Position numbers and translations under genes: made by a program
Notes under the pieces: model-generated
The model's input: only the letters and a program-made list of their open reading frames with translations
Databases searched by the model: none
Told to the model about the DNA's origin: nothing
Source of the DNA: Reticulitermes speratus
Lineage: Eukaryota; Arthropoda; Insecta; Blattodea; Rhinotermitidae
Reading direction: 5' to 3'
Assembly (NCBI GenBank): GCA_021186555.1
Contig: JAJKFL010000008.1
Location: 14,873,936-14,937,935 of the forward strand
Length of the DNA: 64,000 bases
Part shown: in pieces, positions 54,713-64,000 of the stretch
Numbering within the stretch: the first letter of the stretch is position 1
How the letters are laid out: every line of letters starts with the position of its first letter

Positions 54713-56525
54713 TTCTCTAAACCTCACCAATATTCAGATAAGTGGAAACTAATCTCCAAAACGCTGAACACCAAGGCCCGTCACTGCATATTATCCTCAG
54801 CCAGCATCATGCTCCTCCCATCTTCGAAAACTACATAGCAGCTTAAAGCACTTCCTAATTTCATCCACCTATCTCCTTATCGGCCTTTCAAGTAGGCATT
54901 TTACAAAAAAATGTTTACACCTCCCCCCTCCAAATCATGAATATTCCTTATTTTGCCCATCTTCTGAACCAGTGCGCAGCCCTCCGCAGTCTCTTGTATT
55001 TCACTTTTCTAACAACACCACATGACCTCTATAAATCGCGAAGGCCTATTCCAAGTTCCTCACTTCATCTTTGTAAGCCAATTAGCTACTTTCCCGAAAT
55101 TGTATTTCTAAAAGTTTTTATTATAATTTTTGCGCTTTTGTCAAAATTAAGGAAAAACAATTCATAGTTTATACAGCCTCATTAAAACAGTAATAAAATT
55201 CTACTTCATGATGGATATTTCTTAACCGCGGTCACGTCACAATTAAAGAATGGCATGGACGATAATGCAGATTTAAAAATCATTATCTTCTGAGTGAACG
55301 CTACGATCTTACGACACTTGTTCTAGGCAACACAAAGAAACAACAATTACGCACGCCATCTGGTTATTACTTGTTCGTATCCTTACGATATATGGTGAGA
55401 CTTATGCCGCTCTTGCAGTTATCCAAGCGCTTCGCTTTTGTATGGAGACGACAGCGGATACAGGAAATTTAAGTTGAAATGAAAAATGGCTAGTGGAAAT
55501 ACGAAGCTATGAATTTCGAGAAAAAAATACCATACACACATACATACGACAAAAAATAGAAAACAAAGTTCCGAGCTGTGTGTTTTTTAATAGTACCTAT
55601 TTCAGTAAGAGAACAATTTCTGTCTTTCTGTTCGAAGCCCAAAATATAACCACCACTACCCTAAAATAAAGATAAATTGGGGTTTATATATCAATAAATA
55701 AATGATATTACAGGCTATGTATGACATATCTAAAAGTTGTGCGTGATAAATTTTAAAAGATATAAATTTAAGCTGGAGGACAGGACTTGGGAGAGGGCGA
55801 TTCAGAAAGTTTTCAGGCCGAAAGGAAACAGAAACGAATAGCTAGAGCAGAAAGAGGAATGAGGACAGGGGAAATAGGTAAACAGTCATAAGGCAGTAGA
55901 AAAATATCTGCACCACAGGAAATTATAACTTGTATGCAGTAACACAGACATACTGCAGTCTGTTTAAATTAAAACAGTTGTTTCCAGAAAGAATCAATTT
56001 TAATTAATCAATAATTACAAAACCAAACATGCTATTTAGTGTAGTATTTATCACGCAAAACTTTCCAAGAAGAAGCACGAAATGATATGGCTCAAAAATG
56101 GTTAACAAATAAGCATTATACAGTCGTAATCTAACACGTAAGCAGTTACATGCCAATGCAGAAACCTGCCTTCAAGACTGGATACTAGAGGTTTGATACT
56201 CGGTAGGGACGTCATTGCTGTGTCGAGATCGATGAAGGGGTTCAGCTATCCGTCTGTTGAATTGGTGTATGGGTGCAAACGGGTGTAGCGTGATGCTTAC
56301 CTTACATCTTATATCATTACGTTGCATACAAATGTGAATGGGTAGAAATGACCAGCCGCATCCATACATACTTTTGGGGATTGCTTATGTTAACTTAACG
56401 ACATCAAAATTTTTATGTTAATTTTGAAAGACATCGCAAGTGTACAGACGTCATTATCGGCACGTACAGTAACTGCGTGTCGTAGCAGGATTCGAGAAAG
56501 CCACCTTCACGATCTGTAGGCCTAT
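54713..56525. other. No gene seen; intergenic
   Basis: AT-rich, no recognisable gene or repeat family. Confidence 0.45.
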
Positions 56526-56526
56526 T

Positions 56527-56806
56527 GCAAATATTTTGTTTTCCCATTGCTGCGACAGCCGCTAGTGGACCAGGGCCTCCTCATTGTCGAAGCTTCACGA
56601 TCACACTCAGGCACACCACACTCGGTAGGACTCCTCTGGACGAGAGATCAGCCCGACGCAGAGACCTCTACCTAACAACAGGCAACACTCACAAGAGACA
56701 GACATCCATGCCCCTAGCGGGATTCGAACCCACAATCCCAGCAAACCAGCGGCCGTAGACCCAAGCCCTAGACCGCGCGGCCATGGGATCGGCACATAGC
56801 AAATAT
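56527..56806 (-). repeat. SINE-A
   Basis: Minus-strand copy with 'acagccgctagtggaccagg', the body 'gtaggactcctctggacgag', the B box GGGTTCGAATCCC (56720-56732) and the head GTGGCCGCGCGGTCTAGGGC-like at 56766-56785. GCAAATAT flanks it (56527-56534 and 56799-56806), probably part of the duplication. Confidence 0.9.
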
Positions 56807-56954
56807 AGGGAAAACAATGGACAGTGTCAGACATAATATTAGTATAATGAATTGACGAGTGTTCCAGACCGTCAGGATTATCACATGAATGTTAAACAAA
56901 TATGTTGAAAGAGTGTGAACTGGATTTACCCGCGTATGCGGTTTGGAAGAAGGT

Positions 56955-57075
56955 TTAATGGGATGCAGTTTCGAATGTGGTAATGAAAACCCAGGATCCA
57001 CAATAGTGGCATAATTCTTTGACAAGCTGAGTGACTGAGAGTTTATAAGGAGGATTGTGCTCCGTGGAGTTAGTG
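56955..57075 (+). repeat. LINE 3' end, diverged
   Basis: 'gaatgtggtaatgaaaaccc', 'ttgacaagctgagtgactga' and 'gattgtgctccgtggagtta' align with the 53.18-53.29 kb copy. The TTAG tail is reduced to GTTAGTG. Confidence 0.55.
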
Positions 57076-57335
57076 TTGTCCAAAACGAAACTCCAGAAGA
57101 CGTAGGACCCATTTCCCACTGACAGAAAAATCTGAGACTCACTATATATTGATATCCGTTAGCCACTGGCACTTTCAAAACCTTACAAATGCATTATGTT
57201 TCAGTGGGCGAGAATAGCAAGCATAGTTCACTTTCGCATTCAAAAATATTACATGCTATAGGGAGACTTACCAGATCGTTTGAAGTAAAACTTGGACCAT
57301 TCACTTCGGTGCTAAAAGCATGCTGTTTTCTGTGA
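57076..57335. other. No gene seen
   Basis: The 143-codon minus frame at 57194-57625 crosses the next repeat and shows no protein motif. Confidence 0.4.
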
Positions 57336-57336
57336 T

Positions 57337-57428
57337 GCAACGCAGTATAGTCTGGTAGATATTTACCACTGTTTCGGACGAAAATACTGCTTCCATCTTC
57401 AGAGATCCTCTGCACGTACATGTGGGGT
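57337..57428 (-). repeat. Hammerhead-type repeat, single copy
   Basis: Minus strand: CTCTGAAGATGGAAGCAGTA, TTTTCGTCCGAAACAGTGGT, TACCAGACTATACTGCG. CTGAAGA and GAAAC are intact and helix II can form GGA/TCC. The bases after GAAAC (AGTGG) do not give the UH cleavage position, so it is probably inactive. Confidence 0.5.
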
Positions 57429-57848
57429 TGTATATGGCCGATACTGCAACAGGTAGTGAAAAAGCGAGAAACTACAGTGAAATCAACTGGGGTAATTAAA
57501 TAAAGTTCATCAACATAATCAGGAGGAAATTTCGAAATTCGGTGGGGAAAATTAGTAAGATACACTAAAAACATAAAATATATCCTATAGCTACACATTT
57601 GATCAACCCAATCACCAAATTTCACAAGCCCAGCTACAATGGTTCATTACGTAATGCCGTCAAAGTAACGGGCACACAAAAATTTTCGCGTGATACGCCA
57701 AGTTAATTTAACAATGTAAGATTTACAAAACATTAACGTAACAGAACATACTTTACGTTCGAACATGTGTTACTGCACTAAGTTTCAGGATCCTACATTA
57801 CGATGCTAGTAATGGCGGCAATGTCTATTCCACCTCAAAAGTTTGCGT
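57429..57848. other. No gene seen
   Basis: No recognisable feature. Confidence 0.45.
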
Positions 57849-57849
57849 G

Positions 57850-58136
57850 ACGTTACTGAATATTATTTGTCCATGATGCAACAGCCCCTAGTGGGCCAGG
57901 GCTTCGTCATTATCGAGGCTTCACGATCGCACTCAGACACGCCACATTCGGTATGACTTCTCTGGATGAGTGATCGGACCGAATCAGAGACCTCTACCTG
58001 ACAACACACAACACTACCAAGAGACAGACTTCCATGCCCCTGGCGGGATTCGAAACCACAATCCCAGTATAAGCGAGCGGCCGCAGACCTACGCCTTAGA
58101 CCGCGCGGCCACTGGGATCGGCACGTTATTCAATAT
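57850..58136 (-). repeat. SINE-A with imperfect 14 bp TSD
   Basis: ACGTTACTGAATAT (57850-57863) and ACGTTATTCAATAT (58123-58136) flank the element. The head GTGGCCGCGCGGTCTAAGGC is at 58093-58112. The B box is mutated (GGTTTCGAATCCC). Confidence 0.9.
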
Positions 58137-58139
58137 ACG

Positions 58140-58730
58140 AAACGAAAAAACTGAAAAGTTAATTAACGCACACACCTGTGATGTCAAAGTATTGTGGAGG
58201 CATGTACGGTTTTTGTGACGGAAATGCAGTTCATGTCGTTGCTGAGTACCAGCGATTTTGCGAACCGCAGAACACCAACCCGAAGCGTGTTGCCTCGTGT
58301 TTACCAAACATTGCGGAATACTGGTACACTTACCGGCGCTCACAGTGTCGATAAACAACAATAAATTGTTCAGACGGTACAGAGCAGCCCACGTGCCAGT
58401 ACGCGAAGGATTTCAAGATGTTCTGATGTTGCTAGAACACTGCATGCAAAACACCGCATGCAGAGGGCATGAAAAGAAAGTGGTCTACAGCGTGAAAGTT
58501 GGAACGCGAAGTGCATTGCTCGGCCACATTTTGAATGCTGCAGACTGAATCAGCAACAGTCAGCGGAACGTGCAACAAGCAACGAGCGCTGTTCGCAGTA
58601 GAGCGGAAGGGTGCGTCGCGGCTGAGGGTATGATTTTCGACAACGTGCTTTACGCTGATGTCAGTGTAAATTAGAGGCAATTTCATGAAGATACATTTAG
58701 ACGTTAAATTGGTCATGTGATGAGTTTTTA
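58140..58730 (-). other. CpG-containing region; possible minus-strand 5' exon
   Basis: Richer in CpG than its surroundings and not a recognised repeat. On the minus strand, an ATG-initiated frame from 58361 reads MLFIDTVSAG and meets a consensus 5' splice site (GCCGGTAAGTGT, about 58330-58341). The remaining frames show no domain. This is compatible with a promoter and short first exon of a gene on the minus strand, or with chance. Confidence 0.25.
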
Positions 58731-58735
58731 TTATC

Positions 58736-59025
58736 TTATTCTACGTCTTTTCAATAATCCTTACCGTTTATTCTACGTCTTTTCAATAATCCTTACCGTT
58801 TATTCTACGTCTTTTCAATAATCCTTACCGTTTATTCTACGCCTTTTCAATAATCCTTAACGTTTATTCTACGTCTTTTCAATAATCCTTACCGTTTATT
58901 CTACGTCTTTTCAATAATCCTTACCGTTTATTCTACGTCTTTTCAATAATCCTTACCGTTTATTCTACGTCTTTTCAATATCCTTACCGTTTATTGTCTT
59001 TTCAATAATCCTTACCGTTTATTCG
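58736..59025 (+). repeat. 32 bp tandem array, about 9 copies
   Basis: Unit CGTTTATTCTACGTCTTTTC plus AATAATCCTTAC. The last two units carry deletions (loss of AA near 58980 and of CTACG near 58997), and one has CGCC for CGTC. Confidence 0.95.
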
Positions 59026-59211
59026 AAGTTGTAACTCCGTAGCCGTTCACAATCGGACACATGTCTATACGAACTTTTTTTTTATCGAAAAAACAGAGGA
59101 AATCATGTCTCACAGTTATGCCCACAAATTATGAATCACACACTGCATAGACCTACTTGGGCAGGCGATTGAGAACTGTTCTTTATACCGGACACACCTA
59201 AGTAGGAACCT

Positions 59212-59222
59212 CCCCCCCCCCC
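59212..59222 (+). repeat. Poly-C run
   Basis: A run of about 10-11 C. Confidence 0.85.
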
Positions 59223-59791
59223 AGAACCCTAATAATGTACCATCATCGGAACATCGTAGACTTGGCATGCTTAAAGAAGCGTAGGAATATATGCTAGAAA
59301 CACAGACACGTTTATTAAATACGAAATGAATGATATGCTACACAGAGACATTACTACGAAGTAAAGTAGTTCGTTAACTACTTGGCAAAGAATATGTACC
59401 TGAATGCAGTTGGCAACACAAGTTTCATGTCCACATTTCTGTACTGTTGCAAAACAAAACTACGCCGGTTTCTAATTACCCACTCGGTTTCCATTACGGT
59501 GCCACCATGTTCTCCACAGTGACATTTTCCCCAGCACAACTCTTATAAATGTTACAGGAAGACTGAAACAAAAGGAAATATGTTGTGAAATTTTATGATA
59601 ATTGCCTTCCGCAGACTGGACTCCCTCAATTAGCGAGTCTCGCAGCTTCAATTATATTCTCCTTTGAAGTGCGTATGCCTCTGAGCAGAAATGTTCTAAC
59701 CTGAACATGACAAATTATAATAGAGGAAATATTAAAATCTTAAGGTTCCAAACAGAACTCATAAATTTATGCCTAAAACAAAACAAATGGA

Positions 59792-59829
<38 letters not shown>

Positions 59830-60045
59830 CAGTACATTAACAGCCATAATACAAAGTGACAGTGCTGTTATTTGCATATGGTATAAAGGTCTGTAATTTA
59901 AACATACTTCAGACACTGCAAACGTCTATCACGAATTATATGAACTTGTACTGGGCAAGCACCCACATCGAGCAAGCCCGATAAGCACTGTTTATTTAAC
60001 AACACTGTCTGTAATTAAAGATTATACAGCTTGCTCGGTCTATCC
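59223..60045. other. No gene seen; (TA)n at 59795-59826
   Basis: Apart from the TA microsatellite there is no recognisable feature. Confidence 0.5.
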
Positions 60046-60470
60046 TCATTCAGTTCTTCGCGATTTTCTTCAGTTTCTACGGGCGACTGGATTGACAATT
60101 TTTTATACAATGCATCCACCATATTTCAAGTCGTAAAATAAGCTTTATGCATCATTTCAGGCTTCCGCCGCGAAGTAAATTAGATCTTGGCTCTTCTGGG
60201 ATGTTGCACAGCGTTGATTCGTGGTTAGTTACCGACGTTTCGGGACAACCTATCGGTACCATTTTCAAGGGTCATCCTCATCCTTGACCCTTGAAGATGG
60301 GCCCGATAGGTTGTGTATTCTGATTCAGTTATTCGTGATTTTCCTCAGTTTCTTCGGGCGGCTAGAATGACATGTTCAAGAGTCATGATAAGTCGTTCCG
60401 AAACATCGGTAAGTAAGTACCAATTAACGATGCATAACATCCCTGAAGAGGAAAGATTTCAAAGTAAGAC
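60046..60470. mobile_element. Group B fold-back cluster between 50 bp direct repeats
   Basis: 60173-60296 holds a group B repeat on the minus strand: GACCCTTGAAAATGGTACCG, then TTGTCCCGAAACGTCGGTAA. Its partial inverted partner follows at once on the + strand (GACCCTTGAAGATGGGCCCG, 60284-60313), hinged on ATCCTCATCC. A third, + strand, relic lies at 60380-60460 (TTCCGAAACATCGGTAAGTA...ATAACATCCCTGAAGAGG). Two direct copies of an approximately 50 bp segment, ATTCAGTT.TTCG.GATTTT-type, stand at 60049 and 60322. The tail CAGGCTTCCGCCGCG (60160-60174) is the inverse of that in the 8.7 kb element. Confidence 0.6.
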
Positions 60471-62780
60471 TATCCTACCATTTAATTCGCCTCTATACAT
60501 AACCGTATGTTCCTTGCAGTTCATACACAAGCCTAATGAAACTTGGCACTCCAATTTAATTACGCTGTGCGTTTGAAACTACTACGAAAAGTTTTACATA
60601 CTAATAAAGTAAACAGCAAGTGCAACAGAATCTGACGTCACGGACAGCATCTAGAATTTCACTTTAATAAACATAATTTCAAAATAAAATTATATACAGG
60701 GAACTACTCTCCTGGCCGAGCCAGAGCGACACATCTACACTTGCAACAAGAATATTTTTGTATTCGGTACAAGCCTGTTTGGGTTTATGTTGGCCACATC
60801 TGTAGAGTCTGCCGATCACAGTGCCCCCAGTGGTTTGCTCTTGAACTTGTAAACTACACAAAACGATGATGATTTTCTCGAAATTGAATTAGGTAAAGGT
60901 TAACAAGATTTGCCTAGAGTTCCCTTCATGAGACGAACAGTACCCACCAGTTGAAGGCTTCCCTTTGATGTCCCCTAGCTCACCCTCAAATTTGTAATCC
61001 TCTCTCATCGCATGACGGATTAACAAGGAAGGAGGGGCTGCAATGATAAAACGTAGGTCACCCGGGAAGTCAATCTTGTGGCGGTTTTTGAACTATTTAA
61101 TTCAACTTTGTTGAACCCCCTTTATTTCCTTCTTCAGAGGAGGGTGTTACTGGTACAGTAGGAAGCTATTTTGTGCTTCCTAGCCCCACCTTGTATACGC
61201 GACAGAACAGAATTACACTAATTGTTGAAAAAATCAGGAATTTAAATGGATTTAGAAACAGGTTCGAGGAAAAAGTTAGCAAAAATCATGAATTACTTTT
61301 TAGCCCACTCTTTTGCCTAAAACGGAAAATGTAGGATTTTGAGATCACCACGCTCTGTGCGTGTGCTTGTGTGTCCGCCATTTAAGTTCCGCAGAACATG
61401 ACCGACATTAATGCACGTAGCATAAACATTAAGCTATCAAAGAATACCTCTAGCACCTATTTCCTGTCTTACTACAGTCACTAATAACAACATGGCGAAA
61501 AAAAATAAGTCGTGAGTCCGGAGCATCAGTTACTTTAGTCTTTAAATTACGTACGATAATAGCCTTCGAAAATTCCGAATTCCTTTTAAAGTAATACTAT
61601 GTACATCAGAGGTCCACAAATTCCGGGCTTCAGGTCGCCTGGGCGACTAACTGCTGTATGGTGGCACCTAACATTTGTAAGTCCTCAATATGGAACTTAC
61701 TTCGTGTCACCCTTCTGACGTCCAGAATTTTTAGCTGGCTTCTAAGTTTTTGGAATATCTGAAAACCCACGATGTAAACTGTATTAGGAAGATGGCGGTA
61801 TGCGAATATTGTGTTTTCGGTTCGATGACAACAAATAATGACCCAATAAAGCTACGTAAGTAAAGTCGTAACAGAGACAGACCACACACACATATATACT
61901 TCATATGTACAATTAAAACGATGGGGACGACACGAATCTTTGAGTTTTCATCCGACAAATGTAGCGTACACAGTGTCCATGCGTAAATGACAAGTTCTTC
62001 ACAAGAATAAAACAGAACATTTAAATAGAGGTACTAATGGCTAAGTAGAAGTCTAAACCTAGGTAACAGGAAACAAGCTTTATGACTTTTACTCAGAACT
62101 GCTTGTCTTGTACTTCTAATTTACGTGAAAAAATTAGAGTATCTGCATAGAGAGATTCCCACGAATACAAAGTATTAGCCTTTTAAAGCATACATTTTTT
62201 TATGTGTTCTTTAAAATTTCAATATCTAATCCAGTGGAAAATCCGCATCGATAATTGCGAACAGCCGGTTAATCCTGAATAGGAAAATAGTAGCTGTTTA
62301 TTGTGACAATCATGTAAAACACATAAATGCATAATTTGGACAACACTGTAGTGATATTGGACAATTCGCTATAAAAGTTAAACAATCCATTAACACATTA
62401 AGTCATATGGCCTTTACAGGCTAAAGGTATTCTGAATTATATTTATAGATTGAGTTCGTACCGCGCAGTAAACGCACTCCACCTCGGTTATAAAAGAAAG
62501 TTTTTTTTTTGATATCATCATCCTGTTGTCGAGAGTCAGCTAATTCTAGAGCATACAGTGAAATAATAATAACTGTTTGTTATGCACATAAATACAATCC
62601 GTTGGCAGAATTTACGATTTTCAGTGTTAAACCTCAAGGTATATAAGATAAGCAGTACTTCATAATTACTTCATTACACCGCTGAACGCTTGTTTCAAAC
62701 GAGTGTTGGATGTTTTCATAAAACTTTTAATACCATCCAAAACCCTCCCTTGCACGCGAATAGTACGCTTTAAGCATTTT
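60471..62780. other. No gene seen; intergenic
   Basis: AT-rich over more than 2 kb with no recognisable gene, SINE or LINE. The frames (up to 75 codons) have no motif. Confidence 0.5.
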
Positions 62781-62784
62781 ACAT

Positions 62785-62960
62785 CCAACAGACTGGTGTA
62801 GCAGTAACGTTCTAAACTGGTATTCAGAAAGTACTCTGTTCGATTCTCGATCGGGTTACCGGCTGTCATGACTGCGGTATTATAGCCATATTCCTTAGTC
62901 TCGTATGATGAATACCATGGCCACCTCCTTCCAGACCTTTATGTTCATACCATTCATCTT
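62785..62960 (+). repeat. tRNA-like SINE, unassigned group
   Basis: A-box-like CTGGTGTAGCAGTAACG (62791-62807) and B-box-like GTTCGATTCTCGAT (about 62839-62852) at roughly tRNA spacing are followed by 'accatggccacctccttcc'. A related head may be at 38.88 kb. No duplication was seen. Confidence 0.5.
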
Positions 62961-63090
62961 CACTCGCACACAGCCTATGCAGTTTCGTTAAATAAGTACA
63001 GAAAATGCGAGTAGCTGTGCAGTGTAAAACGCAGGCAATTGCCGGTTCACCTATTTGTCCTATTTATTAAATAAGTGCACATAAAAAAGG

Positions 63091-63336
63091 CAAAGCTCTC
63101 CCCATTCAAGCCATGAAGGCAAATAGGAGAGCGGAGGTATAGCTACACTCATTCTTAACCTTCGCATTAGATGGATGAAAATGGTCGACTTCACGCCCCG
63201 ACCGCTTTACCCCCGGGAGAGACCCCCGTACTCGTTGAATGGAAGGTTGAGTGGGCTCCAGAGCCGGTCTGGACAGTTTGGAAAACAGAATCTCTTGCCC
63301 ATGCCGGGATTTAAACCCGGACCGTCCAGCCCCAAA
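63091..63336 (-). repeat. SINE-C, 5'-truncated
   Basis: Body landmarks 'gccatgaaggcaaatagg', 'cattcttaaccttcgcatta', 'ccgctttacccccgggagag' and 'ggtctggacagtttggaaaa' are present. The copy stops just after the B-box region (GGGATTTAAACCCGG, 63304-63318), so the A box is absent. Confidence 0.85.
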
Positions 63337-63507
63337 CAATTAAACGTTTAATTACAAACACACACACAATAATGCAGTGCAATGCTAACATACATGCAGT
63401 TATGACATATTCTTTCGTGAAGCTATTTCATTATTTAAGTACAATTTATTTTTTAGAAAACCCCGAGATAAGGACGGATGCTTTCGCATGACGTATATTA
63501 CATATGT

Positions 63508-64000
63508 AACTGTAACACGAAGACTGCCTTGCCTGCCTACTGCCAGTTGCCACACTTCTTACTTCAATGTAACACGAAGACTGCCTTGCCTGCCTACTGC
63601 CAGTTGCCACACTTCTTACTTCAATGTAACACGAAGACTGCCTTGCGTGCCTACTGCCAGTTGCCACACTTCTTACTTCAATGTAACACGAAGACTGCCT
63701 TGCCTGCCTACTGCCAGTTGCCACACTTCTTAATTCAATGTAACACGAAGACTGCCTTGCCTGCCTACTGCCAGTTGCCACACTTCTTACTTCAATGTAA
63801 CACGAAGACTGCCTTGCCTGCCTACTGCCAGTTGCCACACTTCTTACTTCAATGTAACACGAAGACTGCCTTGCCTGCCTACTGCCAGTTGCCACACTTC
63901 TTACTTCAATGTAACACGAAGACTGCCTTGCCTGCCTACTGCCAGTTGCCACACTTCTTACTTCAATGTAACACGAAGACTGCCTTGCCTGCTCACTGCC
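63508..64000 (+). repeat. 57 bp tandem array running off the window end
   Basis: GTAACACGAAGACTGCCTTG recurs every 57 bp from 63512 (63569, 63626 and so on), giving about 8.6 units to the window edge. Variants are rare: CTTGCGTGCC in one unit, TTAATTC in another, TGCTCACTGCC in the last. 57 is a multiple of three, so the minus strand stays open for 168 codons with a 19-residue repeat (VATGSRQARQSSCYIEVRS). I treat this as a satellite by-product because no start, splice or neighbouring exon supports a gene. Confidence 0.93.

Noticed and set aside
54392..54838. Proline- and histidine-rich frames of up to 148 codons
   Set aside because: All three + strand phases are open because the DNA is a CCA/ACC microsatellite. 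That is composition, not coding.
63446..63952. 168-codon minus-strand frame with a 19-residue repeat
   Set aside because: Fully explained by a 57 bp tandem array whose unit length is a multiple of three. No start, splice or exon context supports it, so it was kept as a repeat and only flagged.
1..64000. CRISPR array, bacterial operon, prophage or toxin-antitoxin interpretation of the direct repeats
   Set aside because: The tandem units are contiguous without unique spacers, the gene structure is intron-containing and the repeats are eukaryotic SINE/LINE types.

Overview
The window looks like a gene-poor, transposon-rich stretch of an insect nuclear genome, most likely a cockroach and probably Periplaneta americana. 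This is inferred from the intron-containing secreted C-type lectin, the absence of bacterial gene organisation, and several abundant tRNA-derived SINE families. Their spurious reading frames (motifs such as GFEPAIPASERPQTHALDR) are of a kind I associate with predicted proteins of that species. The species call is an inference and was not checked by a search.

Only one convincing host gene is present. It is a two-exon C-type lectin on the + strand (exons 33702-34038 and 35130-35284, 163 residues) with a signal peptide, the four conserved cysteines, a GT-AG intron and a polyadenylation signal. Nearly everything else that can be recognised is repeat-derived. There are five tRNA-headed SINE groups, here labelled A (tRNA-Leu/Ser-like head), C, D, E and F. 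Several copies have target-site duplications (TSDs), one sits in the lectin intron, and groups C and F share a central core. There are 3' ends of a LINE with a TTAG-type tail (1.7, 2.4, 23.6, 25.0, 39.6, 42.2, 48.1, 53.1 and 57.0 kb), a second decayed LINE at 49 kb, a decayed Tc1/mariner-type transposase at 22 kb, and two copies of a roughly 540 bp Harbinger-like MITE with TAA duplications, one nested inside a SINE-A.

The most interesting material is a set of fold-back (snapback) elements at 8.7, 12.6, 17.5-18.1 and 50.6-51.3 kb. They have long inverted arms, an asymmetric tail, and 12-13 bp target-site duplications. Relatives lie at 25.5, 36.3, 43.0, 45.3, 57.4 and 60.2 kb. Two of them carry what reads as a complete type I hammerhead ribozyme: a closed helix I, a CTGANGA box, a palindromic helix II, GAAA, and a short self-complementary helix III ahead of the cleavage-site nucleotide. 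Hammerheads in pseudo-LTRs are known from Penelope-like retroelements, so these are probably small non-autonomous relatives of such elements. The regular fold-back design, with the shorter arm stopping inside helix II, is the feature I would follow up first.

Several tandem arrays are present: 31 bp at 13.0 kb, 76 bp at 43.6 kb, 32 bp at 58.7 kb, 57 bp at 63.5 kb running off the window, and short ones at 11.3, 23.8 and 37.1 kb. Reading frames over these arrays and over the SINEs are not treated as genes. Long intervals between the listed features hold no gene I can support, and they are marked as such.
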